Shown here in pieces: positions 1-9,846 of a DNA stretch of 15,375 nucleotides. A program made the translations under genes and the position numbers. How positions within the stretch are numbered: the first letter of the stretch is position 1; the number at the start of each line of letters is the position of its first letter. Under the pieces are notes generated by a model. The model was given only the letters and a program-made list of their open reading frames with translations, did no database searches and was not told the origin of the DNA. Source of the DNA: Neolecta irregularis DAH-3 (lineage: Eukaryota; Ascomycota; Neolectomycetes; Neolectales; Neolectaceae); assembly GCA_001929475.1 (NCBI GenBank), contig LXFE01000514.1:1-15375 (forward strand), in the 5' to 3' direction.

Positions 1-100
1 GCAGCCCCGCCGGCGGCTGCGGCAGGGCCGCCGATGCAGAGGCCTTGGGCGGCTCGAGCCCAATCTGCGTTTCGATCTCGGTGTGAGTCTGGGTGTGCAT
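1..100 (-). CDS. Possible 5' end of a minus-strand gene, cut by window edge
   Basis: On the minus strand an ATG at 100-98 opens a frame that stays open for 33 codons to the window edge. The translation begins MHTQTHTEIETQIG and then becomes rich in Ala and Pro. I recognise no family. The stretch is clearly more GC-rich than the rest of the window and holds near-palindromic GC runs at 1-35, so an open frame could arise by chance; the plus strand is also open here. The ATG lies 98 bp downstream of the RLP24 stop, a plausible spacing in this gene-dense region. Confidence 0.3.
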   Translation of the reverse strand, partial: MHTQTHTEIETQIGLEPPKASASAALPQPPAGL

Positions 101-198
101 CGGAACGGCGTGGTGGTTAGCAAGTAGCTCGCTAATCCCGACGCCACAGCCGCCTTTATTCGTTCGACGCTACCTCCGCTGACTAATCGACTGACTAA

Positions 199-875
199 TC
201 AATCCATCTCCATCCGCTGCACCGCTCGCTGCTTCTTCCTGAGCAGCACCGGGATTTTCGTCTTTTCCTTTTCCTCCTCCTCCTTCTTCTCCTCCTTCTT
301 CTCCGTCTTCTCCTTCTTCTCCTTCATCCGTCCCTCGTCTCGGTCCACCACCAATGCATCCTCCATCAACTGCTGCTCCTTCTTGCCCGTCATCCGCTTC
401 TTGAAAAATGCCTTTTGCCGCTTATCCCGAATCTCCTCAATCCGCTTCATAGCCTTGATCGTTGTAGACAACAGCTCCCGGTTGTACCGCGTAGGAACAT
501 GTCTGCGCGCCGCAAACTGCAGCGTAGAGTCAATGGTCATCTCCTTGCCAGTCGCCTTCCGGAACGCTTTCGTCCACCGCACCTGCATCTCAGCATGCCT
601 CCACTTACAAAGTACACACTTTCCGCGGATTCCGCTTCATCTTAAAGTTCGCGTGGCACTGCATCTCAGCCCTCCCCTCAATGTTACACATACCTTGGAC
701 CGGCAAAACCTAAACTCCTTTGCATCGTTCCGCACAAACATCATCTGAAACAGTAAACTCTCGTTCAAAATCACAATCCTACACCATGGCCCGGCTAGAT
801 CGTCAGCGTCCCCAACCCAAAACGTCATACGTAAACCGGCCCTGAACAAAAATAGCAAGTGTGCACCCTAGACAT
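199..875 (-). CDS. RLP24: Ribosome biogenesis protein Rlp24 (60S assembly), five exons including a 12-nt microexon
   Basis: Rlp24 is the nuclear assembly-factor paralogue of ribosomal protein eL24. It joins pre-60S particles, recruits the AAA ATPase Drg1 and is later exchanged for eL24. Exons: 875-831, 794-783, 744-694, 658-620, 582-199 (stop TGA); 176 aa. The N-terminus shows the four-Cys zinc ribbon expected of the family (HTCYFC, then FCRSKCHANF), followed by VRWTKAFRKATGKEM and FAARRHVPTRYNREL, both Rlp24-like. The C-terminal tail is a low-complexity Lys/Glu run. The second exon is only 12 nt and encodes PGHG, which restores the conserved VYPGHG segment. The four introns are 36, 38, 35 and 37 nt, all GT-AG. 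The start is the first ATG before the zinc ribbon. The gene is divergent from MTQ2. Length is slightly below the roughly 199 aa of yeast Rlp24. Confidence 0.93.
783..794 (-). other. RLP24: 12-nt microexon of RLP24 (encodes Pro-Gly-His-Gly)
   Basis: Read on the minus strand, an AG at 796-795 precedes this 12-nt exon and a GT at 782-781 follows it. The flanking introns are 36 nt (830-795) and 38 nt (782-745). Both junctions are phase 0. Joining exon 1 to exon 3 directly would also keep the frame but would delete four residues conserved in the zinc ribbon of Rlp24/eL24 proteins, so inclusion is strongly favoured. Confidence 0.88.
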
Positions 876-993
876 ATAAACACACTCGGCCCGAATGCGA
901 TATACCTCATAGCAAAGGGCGAGTAGAAAAGAAAGAAGAATTGTAGTCAAAATTCTTTCTCTCCAAAACACGTGCATCCTTCAACTTCCTCAA
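876..993. promoter_or_regulatory. Shared divergent promoter of RLP24 and MTQ2
   Basis: Only 118 bp separate the two start codons, so both promoters and both 5' UTRs must lie here. The region has an A-rich stretch at about 925-943 (plus strand) and a CACGTG E-box at 969-974, 20 nt before the MTQ2 ATG. I see no convincing TATA box for either gene. Which gene the E-box serves, if any, is unknown. Confidence 0.5.
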
Positions 994-1772
994 ATGCATC
1001 CCACTCCAAATCTCTCACATTTATCTCACAAAGACTACATAACAGTCTATGAACCCGCGGGTATATCAATCTCGCCTATTCGAATTTAGCAAATAAGAAG
1101 ACACATTTGCGCTGCTCGACGCTCTTGAACTCGATATCCTCTTTCTCTCATCCTTCCCAACACCTCTAGTCTTGGAAATAGGGTGCCCCATTTTCTCCTA
1201 TTTAAACTGATCAAAGCTCCGGAAGTGGCTGCGTCTCGACATTCTTGCACTCCCTCCTTGAGAACTCAAGTTCCTCCTTCAATCCTGAATCAACTAATAC
1301 GGCTAGTACATATATGCACAGACATAAACCCTTGCGCCGTCAATGCTACAATTCGGACATTGGAAAAGAACAACTGCGACAGATATATCTGTTTAAACAC
1401 GTCGTTGTCCTCTGGACTCCGGGGCCCTTTTGATATCATTCTCTTTAATCCGCCGTATGTTCCTACATGTCAGTCTGAAGATCCACGGTGGTCAGGCGGT
1501 ACCGACGGGTTGAAAACAACTTACCAGCTAATCGATTCCTTACCCGTTCGACCTCCCCTAGTGTCTTATTTGACATGTTAGGCAGCACTGGCTGAACGGG
1601 GCGCTTTGTACCTCGTCCATACGTCGCTGAATCCAAAACTTAAGAAAATGGATTTATTTGACATTACTGTATACATGCAACTTGAAAGTACGCTTATGGT
1701 CAGAGGATATTAGAAAGACTGTCTGGTCGGGAACGGATTTCGGTGCTTCGGATTACCAGGAAAGCAATTTAG
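994..1772 (+). CDS. MTQ2: eRF1 glutamine N5-methyltransferase catalytic subunit (Mtq2 / N6AMT1 family), six exons
   Basis: Mtq2 with its partner Trm112 methylates the GGQ glutamine of release factor eRF1 using S-adenosylmethionine. Exons: 994-1060, 1098-1182, 1217-1269, 1307-1545, 1582-1668, 1704-1772 (stop TAG); 199 aa, slightly shorter than the usual 214-221. Visible motifs: VYEPAEDTF near residues 19-26, the SAM-binding LEIGSGSG at about 48-55, the acidic CTDIN at 72-76, and catalytic NPPY at 116-119. The C-terminal exon gives LERLSGRERISVLRI, matching the family's closing strand. The five introns are 37, 34, 37, 36 and 35 nt, all GT-AG. Without splicing the gene looks frameshifted in several places; every break is explained by a short intron. 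It ends 81 bp from the convergent TPT1 stop. Confidence 0.93.
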
Positions 1773-1853
1773 AATGTCAACATCATGATGCATTAGTACA
1801 GCTTTTGCCTTTTTACAACGATAACAGAGCCAAACACCAAAATAGACCAATCT

Positions 1854-2513
1854 TTATATCGCTTGATCATTGACAATCTCTGGCCAAATGACCTTGCCAT
1901 TCCTATCTTCCACTCCTTCGAAATACTCCTTCGAGAGAACACCGTGCCGCCCCTTGGTCAACACTACTCCATTCTCCGAAATAGAAAATTCTATCCCATC
2001 CTCTAGTGCCCTTTTCAGATTGATATAAATGAACACGCTACAATTTCTTCGTACCCCACTCTTCGCTTCGCCGAATTTCCCAGTCGCTAGATGAATATGC
2101 ATCCGTCCCATGACTTTCAACCCCTCTTCCTGAATCTTTGGCCACACAGATGAGTACGTCCCGTGTAGCACTACTGGATACCGATCGGCACTGGTGATGG
2201 GTTTCACATCCAACTGGTCAATTTGGATTGAATGACCTTGATTCGCGCGGATAAACCATGCGTCATTTTCCCGTTGTAAATTAAACCTTTGTTTCTCGCA
2301 TTTTTCGACGACTCGTTGGATATCACTCATCTGTACACCTTTGAATTTCGGGCGTGAGAGGATGGAGGGAAGAGAAATATATCCATCCGAACGTACCGGC
2401 AGGTTTTCTTTCAAGGCACCGTGGCGGAGGATGTAACTTAGTGATTTAGAGAGTTTTATATCTGCTGTCTCTATCCGTTTTTCTCGAGTTTTGGCGAACG
2501 CTTCTGATGCCAT
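1854..2513 (-). CDS. TPT1: tRNA 2'-phosphotransferase Tpt1
   Basis: Tpt1 removes the 2'-phosphate left at the splice junction after tRNA ligation, transferring it to NAD+ with release of ADP-ribose cyclic phosphate and nicotinamide. The 219-aa product is a single exon, unusual beside its intron-rich neighbours. Family landmarks: SLSYILRHGA (residues 25-33) with the Arg-His pair, FIRANQGHSI (87-96), LHGTY (116-120), MGRMHIHLA (135-143) and GVVLTKG near 182-188. The Arg and His residues of these blocks form the catalytic set known for the family. The frame is open further upstream to an ATG at 2597, but the extra 28 residues have no family match and would overlap the RPS3 promoter, so the ATG at 2513 is preferred. 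Yeast Tpt1 is about 230 aa. Confidence 0.95.
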   Translation of the reverse strand: MASEAFAKTREKRIETADIKLSKSLSYILRHGALKENLPVRSDGYISLPSILSRPKFKGVQMSDIQRVVEKCEKQRFNLQRENDAWFIRANQGHSIQIDQLDVKPITSADRYPVVLHGTYSSVWPKIQEEGLKVMGRMHIHLATGKFGEAKSGVRRNCSVFIYINLKRALEDGIEFSISENGVVLTKGRHGVLSKEYFEGVEDRNGKVIWPEIVNDQAI

Positions 2514-2649
2514 TGTCCTAAATGCTGGAGAAATAATGTTGAATTTAAGGATCAGGTGAAACTTGAGAAAATTAGGGGCTTTTTCAGGCAGAGTCACGGA
2601 TCACCACCACGAATTTCTCTGCTGCTCACTTCTCACTCACCGGCGAATC
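2514..2649. promoter_or_regulatory. Shared divergent promoter of TPT1 and RPS3
   Basis: The start codons lie 136 bp apart. On the RPS3 side there is a TCACCACCA at 2601-2609 and then a pyrimidine-rich run (2614-2640) ahead of the ATG, typical of 5' leaders of highly expressed ribosomal protein genes. The same 9-mer occurs upstream of RPS7 at a similar distance. No clear TATA box is visible. Confidence 0.5.
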
Positions 2650-3671
2650 ATGACCACCATTTCAAAAAAACGAAAGGTACTTTCTAATTTTTTTTCGGGG
2701 TAAGGATCGGGTATATCATGATGACTAGTCTCTGGCACCTCTTGATTGAGAATTCGCGGATTCCGTGATCGCAACATTGACAAATATCTGAATTATCCCC
2801 AACCTCAAAATTCCTAGTATAAGCAACTTGATACTAAGATATCTAGTTTGTCGCTGACGGTGTATTCTTTGCTGAGATCAATGAATTTTTCGCCCATCAA
2901 CTTGCTGAAGATGGATATTCTGGCGTCGAAGTCAGAGTCACACCCGCACGAACCGAAATAATTGTTCGAGCCACGCACACCCAAGAAGTCCTAGGTGAGA
3001 AGGGCCGACGTATTCGAGAATTAACCTCGCTCATTCAAAAACGATTCAAGTTTGGCGAGAATACAGTTGAGCTTTATGCTGAGCGAGTTCAGAATCGTGG
3101 GCTGTGTGCAGTTGCTCAATGTGAAAGTCTACGGTACAAATTGCTCGCAGGATTGGCTGTGCGACGAGCTTGTTATGGTGTTTTGAGGTTTATCATGGAA
3201 AGCGGGGCAAAAGGTTGTGAAGTCGTCGTCAGTGGAAAACTCCGAGCTGCTCGAGCCAAGAGCATGAAATTCACTGATGGTAACGAATGCTTATTTTTCA
3301 CTATACTTAATTTCTAGGTTTCATGATTCATTCAGGTCAACCAGCCAACGATTTTATTGATTCCGCGGTTCGACACGTCCTTCTTCGACAAGGTGTTCTC
3401 GGGATCAAAGTCAAAATCATGTTGGGCACAGGTACTTTCAACTCTTCTTGCCTTCTCCATTGACACGACAGATCCTACGGGTAAAGCCGGACCTATAATG
3501 ACGCTGCCAGACGCTGTTACCATCATTGAACCAAAACCCGAAGAACCAGTATATGAACCTCGATCGGAAGAGATTGGAAAACCGCAAGTCGCGCCTGTTG
3601 AACCATCACAAAATTTAGAAGGTTATCAACAGCAGGAAGATGAAGTTCAAATACAACAGGCTCAATATTAG
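2650..3671 (+). CDS. RPS3: 40S ribosomal protein S3 (uS3), four exons
   Basis: uS3 sits at the mRNA entry channel of the 40S subunit and has a type II KH domain. Exons: 2650-2676, 2847-3279, 3318-3431, 3472-3671 (stop TAG); 257 aa against about 240 in yeast. The first exon encodes only MTTISKKRK. The protein then runs [15 protein letters not shown], with the KH loop [10 protein letters not shown] at about 59-68, and [17 protein letters not shown] and [13 protein letters not shown] further on, all hallmarks of eukaryotic S3. The tail beyond about residue 220 is Glu/Gln/Pro rich and poorly conserved. Introns are 170, 38 and 40 nt; the first is by far the longest in the window and holds a candidate C/D snoRNA. 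The large second exon has no ATG at its start. The gene is convergent with DBP8. Confidence 0.97.
2709..2799 (+). ncRNA. Candidate C/D box snoRNA inside RPS3 intron 1
   Basis: The host intron (2677-2846) is 170 nt while the other 30 introns of the window are 34-48 nt. Inside it is a perfect C box ATGATGA at 2718-2724 and a D box CTGA at 2788-2791, giving a 74-nt C-to-D span, usual for this class. A possible terminal stem pairs GGG and ATA (2709-2711, 2713-2715) with TAT and CCC (2794-2799), with a one-nt bulge and two bases left before each box. Internal C' and D' boxes are not clear. In vertebrates RPS3 introns host a C/D snoRNA (U15), so the host gene has precedent. I could not assign an rRNA target to the 17 nt before the D box. 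Confidence 0.5.
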
Positions 3672-3952
3672 AATTTGTGTCTGGATTTGTGTATCTGAAA
3701 ATATCAAAAACGTCCTCTTTGCCTTGTCCTTTTACCCATACTTTTGAACCTTTTGCGACCTGTGAAGAGGAGTTGTATATTCCTCGTGGATTCCTCTATT
3801 GTACAACTTTTGTACCTGAATTTATTATTTCATAATAATACAGTCTGCTACACTGGGTCTATCTACGATCATTTCTACTGTTATTGCCTTCGATACATGG
3901 CAGAGAACACTCTGCAAACAAGTTATTATTGCGAATATTGACTCTAGCAATC
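3672..3952. other. Convergent intergenic region between RPS3 and DBP8
   Basis: This holds the two 3' UTRs. It is AT-rich, with T-rich and ATAATAATA-type tracts around 3815-3845 that could serve 3' end formation. I see no further gene here. Confidence 0.5.
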
Positions 3953-5303
3953 CTAGTCCGTCCGCTTTCCAGATCCCCTCTTTCTCTTCTTCCCAATTCT
4001 GCGATCCTCATTCTTCTCAATCTCCAAAATTGCCTCTCGTTTCATCCCACTAACCTTGACTGCAACCTCCAAAACATGCTTATCTTTAATCTCCACCTTT
4101 TCCATTTCACTACCAACTCGCTCCTCGATACTTTTCACCAGCAGTACATCTCGCTCCGTAACAATACTCACCGCCTCACCGCCTCGTCCGGCACGGGCAG
4201 TCCGTCCAACACGGTGAATATAATCATCGGGATCGCGCGGCAGCTCGTAGTTAATCACAAGATCCACAACAGGAATATCTAATCCTCGAGAAGCGACATC
4301 CGTAGCGACCAGTATCCTCGCCGCAGAAGCCCTAAATCGATGCAAGTTATCTATTCGTATTTGCTGACTAAGTGAGGAATTCAGAGATGTTACGCGATAT
4401 TCTAATTTTCTTAATAATAAAGGCAAAACAGTCGCTGTTCGTATCGTATTTGTGAAAATAATTATGCTGTTTTCGGGATATGATTGTAATAATACGTGAA
4501 GATAAGCATCCTTGACGTGTGATGGGAGTAATAAGTATTTTTGTGTTAATGATTCGGGGACGGCAAGTCTATTTATCAACTGGGTGTAATCCGCAAGATC
4601 AAATACTTGTTCGTAACATCATGAAGTGGTATCTTCTTGGCTTCAGAAATCAGTCTGATATCCTCTGTAATAGTAGCCGTAAAAAGCAGCGTTTGCCTCG
4701 TCGACGGAATTTCATTCATAATAACCTCTAAATCTCGTGCAAATGTTTCCATTAATAATCGATCTGCTTCATCAAGCACCAGGAACTTGACTTTTTTCAA
4801 GAACACTTTGTCTGATCGAATATGGTCGGCCAATCTCCCTGGAGTCGCAATGACTATATGAGGACGGTGAGATAATGCGATGGATTGCGTAGTCATATCT
4901 TGACCGCCGAGGATTGTTACATATTTAAGATTCATAGGCGCCCCTAATGCAGCAAACTGTTCGGCGATCTGTAATGCCAGTTCTCTAACCGTCAACCGGC
5001 CAAATATTTCGTGAAAAAATATTACCGAGTGGGTGTCAATATCACCGCGTAGATACCGCAGGGATCTCTAGACCAAGCCTGTAATATTGGCAATGCAAAT
5101 GCGATAGTCTTCCCCGAACCCGTCTTTGCACCACCTATACAACTTGAACCTTAATATCAGACTTGGGAAGGGAATCTTCTGGTACCGTCAAGTATTGTCG
5201 GCACACACAATTTTTGAATCGGAGTCGGAGAGGTAAGAGAAAGAGAAGTAAGCGCATTTGACAACCATTCGGAAATTCCCAAGGAGGAAAATGTGGTAGT
5301 CAT
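3953..5303 (-). CDS. DBP8: DEAD-box RNA helicase Dbp8 (DDX49-like), 40S ribosome biogenesis
   Basis: Dbp8 is a nucleolar ATP-dependent RNA helicase needed for early 18S rRNA processing, stimulated in yeast by Esf2. Exons: 5303-5186, 5149-5026, 4984-4607, 4568-3953 (stop TAG); 411 aa against 431 in yeast. All core motifs are seen: Q motif with TPIQ at 27-30, motif I AKTGSGKT at 47-54, motif Ia PTRELA at 79-84, GG at 107-108, TPGR at 128-131, motif II DEAD at 152-155, motif III as TAT at 183-185, [19 protein letters not shown] and [13 protein letters not shown] in the second RecA domain. The tail is Lys/Arg-rich ([10 protein letters not shown]). Introns are 36, 41 and 38 nt; one splits the PTRELA arginine codon. 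Dbp8/DDX49 is favoured over other DEAD proteins by [18 protein letters not shown] and the short, extension-free architecture. Confidence 0.93.
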
Positions 5304-5610
5304 TGGTGGTTTGGAATATATGAAGTTGGGAGTAATTTTTATCGATAGCGGGCCACGCGGGAGATAAGATTATTCCCGTGTCCGCACCACAGAATCATGA
5401 ATATTATTTGAAACCTGTCGAAAATTTCGATACAATATGCTTCATGACGCTAATCTAAGACTGAGAGATAATAAAATTTGTTTTGGTGAAATAACAAGTC
5501 GTCAATGGAAGCGGAGATCTAGTAGATATATCCGTACTCAGGAAACCACGATATGCATCGAGTATCTATTCTGCATGAATTTCTAAATGCAATAAAAGAT
5601 AATAAAATTA
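5304..5610. other. Intergenic region between SPF1 3' end and DBP8 5' end
   Basis: Both flanking genes run on the minus strand, so this 307-bp stretch holds the SPF1 3' UTR and the DBP8 promoter. It is AT-rich with ATAATAAAAT-like tracts near 5467-5477 and 5596-5606. No open frame or RNA gene stands out. Confidence 0.5.
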
Positions 5611-8600
5611 CTACCTCCGCCTCTCGGCAATTCTTTTAGCTTTAAGGTCGGCAAATCCCCATTTGAAGATTTGCTCCACAACCCAACAACCAACAAAATC
5701 GATTATCATAACCGTAGTCATGGTCAATTTGAAATCTTGAGTAAATTTAACAAGTCTCATCTTTTCATTGAGTTCGGGTATAAACTCAGTGGCACACGAG
5801 AGAGCGATTGCACCTACACCAAGAAGACCGTAGTACATGCCTTTGTTATCGCGAATTCGTTCACGGTGAGGATGACCTTGATAGTTGACGGCAAAAGTTG
5901 AAACCTGCTGAGCAAGTTGAAGGAGGTAGATTGCGCTGTTAAGCAACGATGGTTTAAATTCTGCCTCAAGATCTACTTTTGATTCAGGACTGAACATCAG
6001 TAAAAATCTCACAGGCGGGGGCTACGTTTCAAACTTTTCAACATAGCCTGAGATATATATCAAAGTAACGATATGAATCGCAAATTGGCCTAAAACACTC
6101 CCCATAATATACCAGTTCCAGATATTAGGCTGAGGCCGTTCCTTGCTTAATTTCTCAATCGGCTTCACAATTAATTCCACTCAGGATAATGAACACTTAC
6201 CTTTGCTCTTGATATACACAAAAAGCAAACACTCATCAACATCCCAGATATGGTAGCTTGCCCATCACCAAATTTAATACCTTTAAGATAAAGGACACTT
6301 AGGGAATATGCGGAGATAAGACAATTCAGCGCAAGAATCTTGTACATTTGAATCGTAGCGACAAGGGTACATCGACCCTGTCGAATAATGTTCGCGATCG
6401 CCATAACATTTGATAGTTTGGACGTAAATGGAGCAGCAACAGAAGCATCACCAAGTTTGATTGTGGGCGGTTCAGAATTGTCTTCGTCCATCATCGAAGC
6501 CAACATTTTATCAGATAGTTGTGCAGCTGCATTTGTCGGAGTATCTGAAGTACTTACGGCTTTGTCCCCGTCCGTTTTTCCCATTGCTTGTAATGCCCGT
6601 TCGCGGTGGGGATTATTTGATCCCGGCGGATATAAATGAGCAATTGCCAAAGGGATCGGTGGGGTAGCTGCGTTAAATCGCTTTGCTAATTGGATCTGTT
6701 TCTCGTATATTTCTTTGAATCTCGTGGTTCGCTGATGCTGGGCAATTTTCTGCAAGTCCTCCTCAGAGCCATTGAGCAATGCGACTCCAATATGTGCCTG
6801 TTTCAGAGCCCCTACATCATTGGTTCCGTCTCCGCACATGAGTGTTGTAAGGCCGGCGTTTTTCAGGCTTGCTAGAATCCATTCTTTTTGCAATGGAGAA
6901 ACTCGGGCATAAACCCAGGTATTCAAAAGAAGGGAAAGAACATCCGGATGCGATTGAAACTGGGCTAATGCATGTCCAGTGATACAGATGTCGTGCTTTT
7001 GAAAGAGCTTGGTGTCAATGGGAGCAGATAAATCTACTTTGATGTTAATCTTCTCGTCGACCGATTTGAAAGAAATATCTTCTGTAAGCATAGTTTTGAG
7101 TGGAACTGAGGTACCATCATTATGGTCATCAAGGATAAGACATTTCCTCTCAACAATCTTCACTTCTTCAGCAACGTGAACCGCCGTAAGAGGATTATCA
7201 CCCGTGATCATGACGCACTAAAAATGTCAAAAGTTGAAAAAAGAGAAAATGCTCACTCTATGTGAAGATTCATTCAGCATCTCAATCGTCTTCACTGCAT
7301 CCGGCTTCAAGGGACAGTTAAATATTAAGAACCCCACGAATTGCAACTGAGATTCAGCTTGTTCTCGCACAACCTTCCCAACCTAAGGTTAGTTTCACTT
7401 TATAGGCCTGAAATATACGGAGATATCCAGGGGCTTCAGGGCCAAAGCCAAAACTCGGCTTCCCATGCGCCCAAACTTCTTGTAACAATCATCATACCCT
7501 GTAGGGACGTCCTTCAACATGCTTCGAATTGTTTCTGGTGCACCCTTTACACTGACGAAGTTTCGCCCAGCGATTGCGAAGATGCTCGAAGAACGTTTGA
7601 GTTGACTTGAAAACTGAAATCGTTTCTTAATTTGAATCATTTCCCCGACGTTTGTGAAAATGAGGTCCTTCTTCCCAACCTTCCAGCCAAGACTCTCGAT
7701 TGCAGCTTTTTCCATTGGGTCGCCGACTACCTCATCATCTAACTTAACCAATGCATGGGCTGTTCCGAGCACTAACTTTGTATTTTCTGGTGCATTTTTG
7801 GGATTCAAAATATCTCTACTTAACCCGGCGATTCCTTCGACAACCAGATTTTCTCCAGTTAAAGTTCCTGTTTTATCAAAACAAATTACATCGACTCTTC
7901 CTGCGAAAGGAATGCGGAAAGGTTCGGTACAGAATATTGCGTGACGGCTCAGTGCTGCAAGGGATGTATTGACTGCTAGAGATAGCTCCATCGGAAGCTC
8001 AGGCGGGACGACAGACGTCACGATTAAGATACAATCAAGGAGGAGCTTGGACTTCTTTCGCTCGTTTCGAATTCCTTAAATAATCAGAGCCAAAGGCAAA
8101 ATGTGGGGGTTACCTTCTTGCCAAACGTACCAGGAGGCAGCAATTGCAAAACACAAGAGAAACAATATGAAAAGAAGGGCTTCAACGTTATTGGCGGTCA
8201 CTCGTTCAGTGCTAAAAATCATTGTTCGAACGAGGTTTCCTTGGCTAGTCTCGAATCCTGTCTTAGTAACTAATGCGATTGCCCCATTGTCTGGAGTCGA
8301 GTGTTCGGGTGATGGGGTAACTTGAAGCACTTTCGTACCACCCCAAAGCAGACTATTCTTGTCCGTTCCAGTAGTATCGAGAGGACCAGGATGAGGCTGT
8401 AGATTTTCTTTAAGAAGAGGAGTCGATTCTCCAGAGAGCATTGCTTCGTTGACGATTGCGGTACCTTGAAGAAGGATTAGATCGCAAGGAAGGCCGGAGT
8501 CGTCCTTCGTTCTGGCTGCGATGTCAGTCGGGGATATAATTGTAGGATACTAATGGAAACGATATCACCAGGAAAAAGTTCGTCGGACTGGACTGCAGTC

Positions 8601-9514
8601 CATTTGCCGTCTCGTTTGGCAAGAAGAGAATACGGTTTAATGCTCATTGTCCTGAATTCGTTCAAAGTTCGTTGGCGCTACCAAGTATTAGTCAGAACAA
8701 CGGTGAAATACAAATTATATACCTGCCATACAACTGTCGATTCGAATATGACTAGCATAACAAGCGTGAAAAGTGAATAATACCAGTATTCATCTAGGCA
8801 CCATAGTCCCACACAAAATATTTGAAATACAAAGAACGGAGCGACGGCATGTTCCTTGAAGAGTTCTTTGAACGAGGGGACAGGAATATCGAATTTGTTT
8901 AAACCATAGTGACGGGTGAGAAAAGCGATATCGGAGGTCTTGAGGCCAGGGGAAGAGAGAATATCTTCAGTGAATGGGTCCGAATCGATTGGAAAAACCA
9001 TTTCCTGGAACTGTTTCTTCTCGTAGGAGTAGATGAAACGCTTCTTTTGGAAGAGGAAAGAGATCTCGTCATCATGGCCTGGGATCTACCATATATAAGT
9101 CATCCCTCAATGCCTTGCAATACCTTGGTATGGACCAAAGGACAGATCTCAGGCTGACCCTGATTTGCAGATGGTTTAATCTTGATCAAACCACAAGTCT
9201 TAACATTATTTTTCTAACCCATCAGCATCCTCCTGAGACTAAATAATTGCCTTTGTAGCCGTTGTTAAGGCTTTGATATCAACACTCCAATGACCACCGA
9301 GCCAAATTAATGTGTTTAAAGTTATCAGTCCGCCCAAAGTAACGAACGTCCATTCTTCAGAGCGGATATACTTTTCATAGGCGCAATAATATGCGTAGGC
9401 CCATATTGGATACAAGATGGAGAAGGGCATAATATACAGGTGCATATGCCGCGGTAATGGTGAATGCAGCGAAGCATTTGATATCTGCGAATGCGATATT
9501 AAGGGTGGTGGCAT
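5611..9514 (-). CDS. SPF1: P5A-type ATPase Spf1 (ATP13A1 family), ER transmembrane helix dislocase
   Basis: P5A ATPases sit in the ER membrane and extract mistargeted tail-anchored or moderately hydrophobic helices, and affect ER sterol, ion and protein homeostasis. Exons: 9514-9251, 9213-9124, 9085-8723, 8677-8551, 8515-8114, 8074-7419, 7382-7257, 7217-6201, 6162-6026, 5989-5611; 1186 aa (yeast 1215). Key motifs: LSGEST, PPELP at 439-443 (the P5A M4 signature), phosphorylation site DKTGT with Asp482, TGDNP at 681-685 and GDGTND at 805-810. Hydrophobic helices occur near the N-terminus (residues about 27-75), around 177-235, and over the C-terminal third. Introns are 37, 38, 45, 35, 39, 36, 39, 38 and 36 nt. 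The first is a GC-AG intron (9250-9214). Residues about 870-930, after the hinge, form an Ala/Ser/Asp-rich insert typical of variable length in this family. Confidence 0.96.
9214..9250 (-). other. SPF1: GC-AG intron, SPF1 intron 1 (37 nt)
   Basis: On the minus strand the exon ends in AAG and the intron starts GCAATT, ending GGGTTAG, with a branch-like GCTGATG inside. No GT donor nearby gives the right frame, and reading through hits a stop three codons on. Splicing here joins TTATK to a segment ending in PEICPLV, as expected in Spf1 proteins. Confidence 0.75.
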
Positions 9515-9846
9515 TGCTAGGGAGGGTTAGCCCTGCTGTGTTCTCGTTTGATTGATTGTCCTAGAAACCCGAATATACCAATGATTTTCAATCAGGACGT
9601 AAAATAGAGCCTACAACTCTAATAGAATATTCATATGTATTCATTTGTTTATTATGTTCTTGGTGGTGATGCAGGTTATAAAAACCCTTCAGGACTGAAA
9701 ACTTTTCTTCGTCCATCACCCAGGTGTTCTCGGCTTCGGTTGTCATATATAGCATCTAGTCTAATCCGACCTTCTTTACTTCACACCTCTTATTCTCTAT
9801 CTTCTTCCTACCTAACCCTCCATATTCACTCTTGTCTCCCTAACCA
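9515..9846. other. SPF1 upstream region with a TATA-like box on the plus strand
   Basis: The part next to 9515 must hold the SPF1 promoter on the minus strand. On the plus strand there is a TATAAAAA at 9677-9684, followed by a long pyrimidine-rich stretch (about 9765-9845) of the kind seen at fungal transcription starts. This points rightward, away from SPF1, toward the small candidate gene that follows. Confidence 0.35.

Noticed and set aside
583-608. GTAAGT inside RLP24 intron 4 as the real donor
   Set aside because: It would leave a 26-nt intron and add extra residues to the conserved RNPRKVRW segment; the GTGTGT donor at 619 gives the family sequence.
383-748. 121-aa plus-strand frame over RLP24
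   Set aside because: It is antisense to the conserved RLP24 exons and shows no family resemblance.
994-1772. MTQ2 looks like a frameshifted pseudogene when read unspliced
   Set aside because: Each break coincides with a 34-37 nt GT-AG segment whose removal restores conserved methyltransferase sequence from N- to C-terminus.
1658-1873. 71-aa plus-strand frame at the MTQ2 3' end
   Set aside because: It reads through MTQ2 intron 5 in the wrong frame; splicing at 1669-1703 gives the family-like C-terminus instead.
2514-2597. Upstream ATG for TPT1 adding 28 residues
   Set aside because: The extra residues match nothing in the family and would fill the spacer shared with RPS3.
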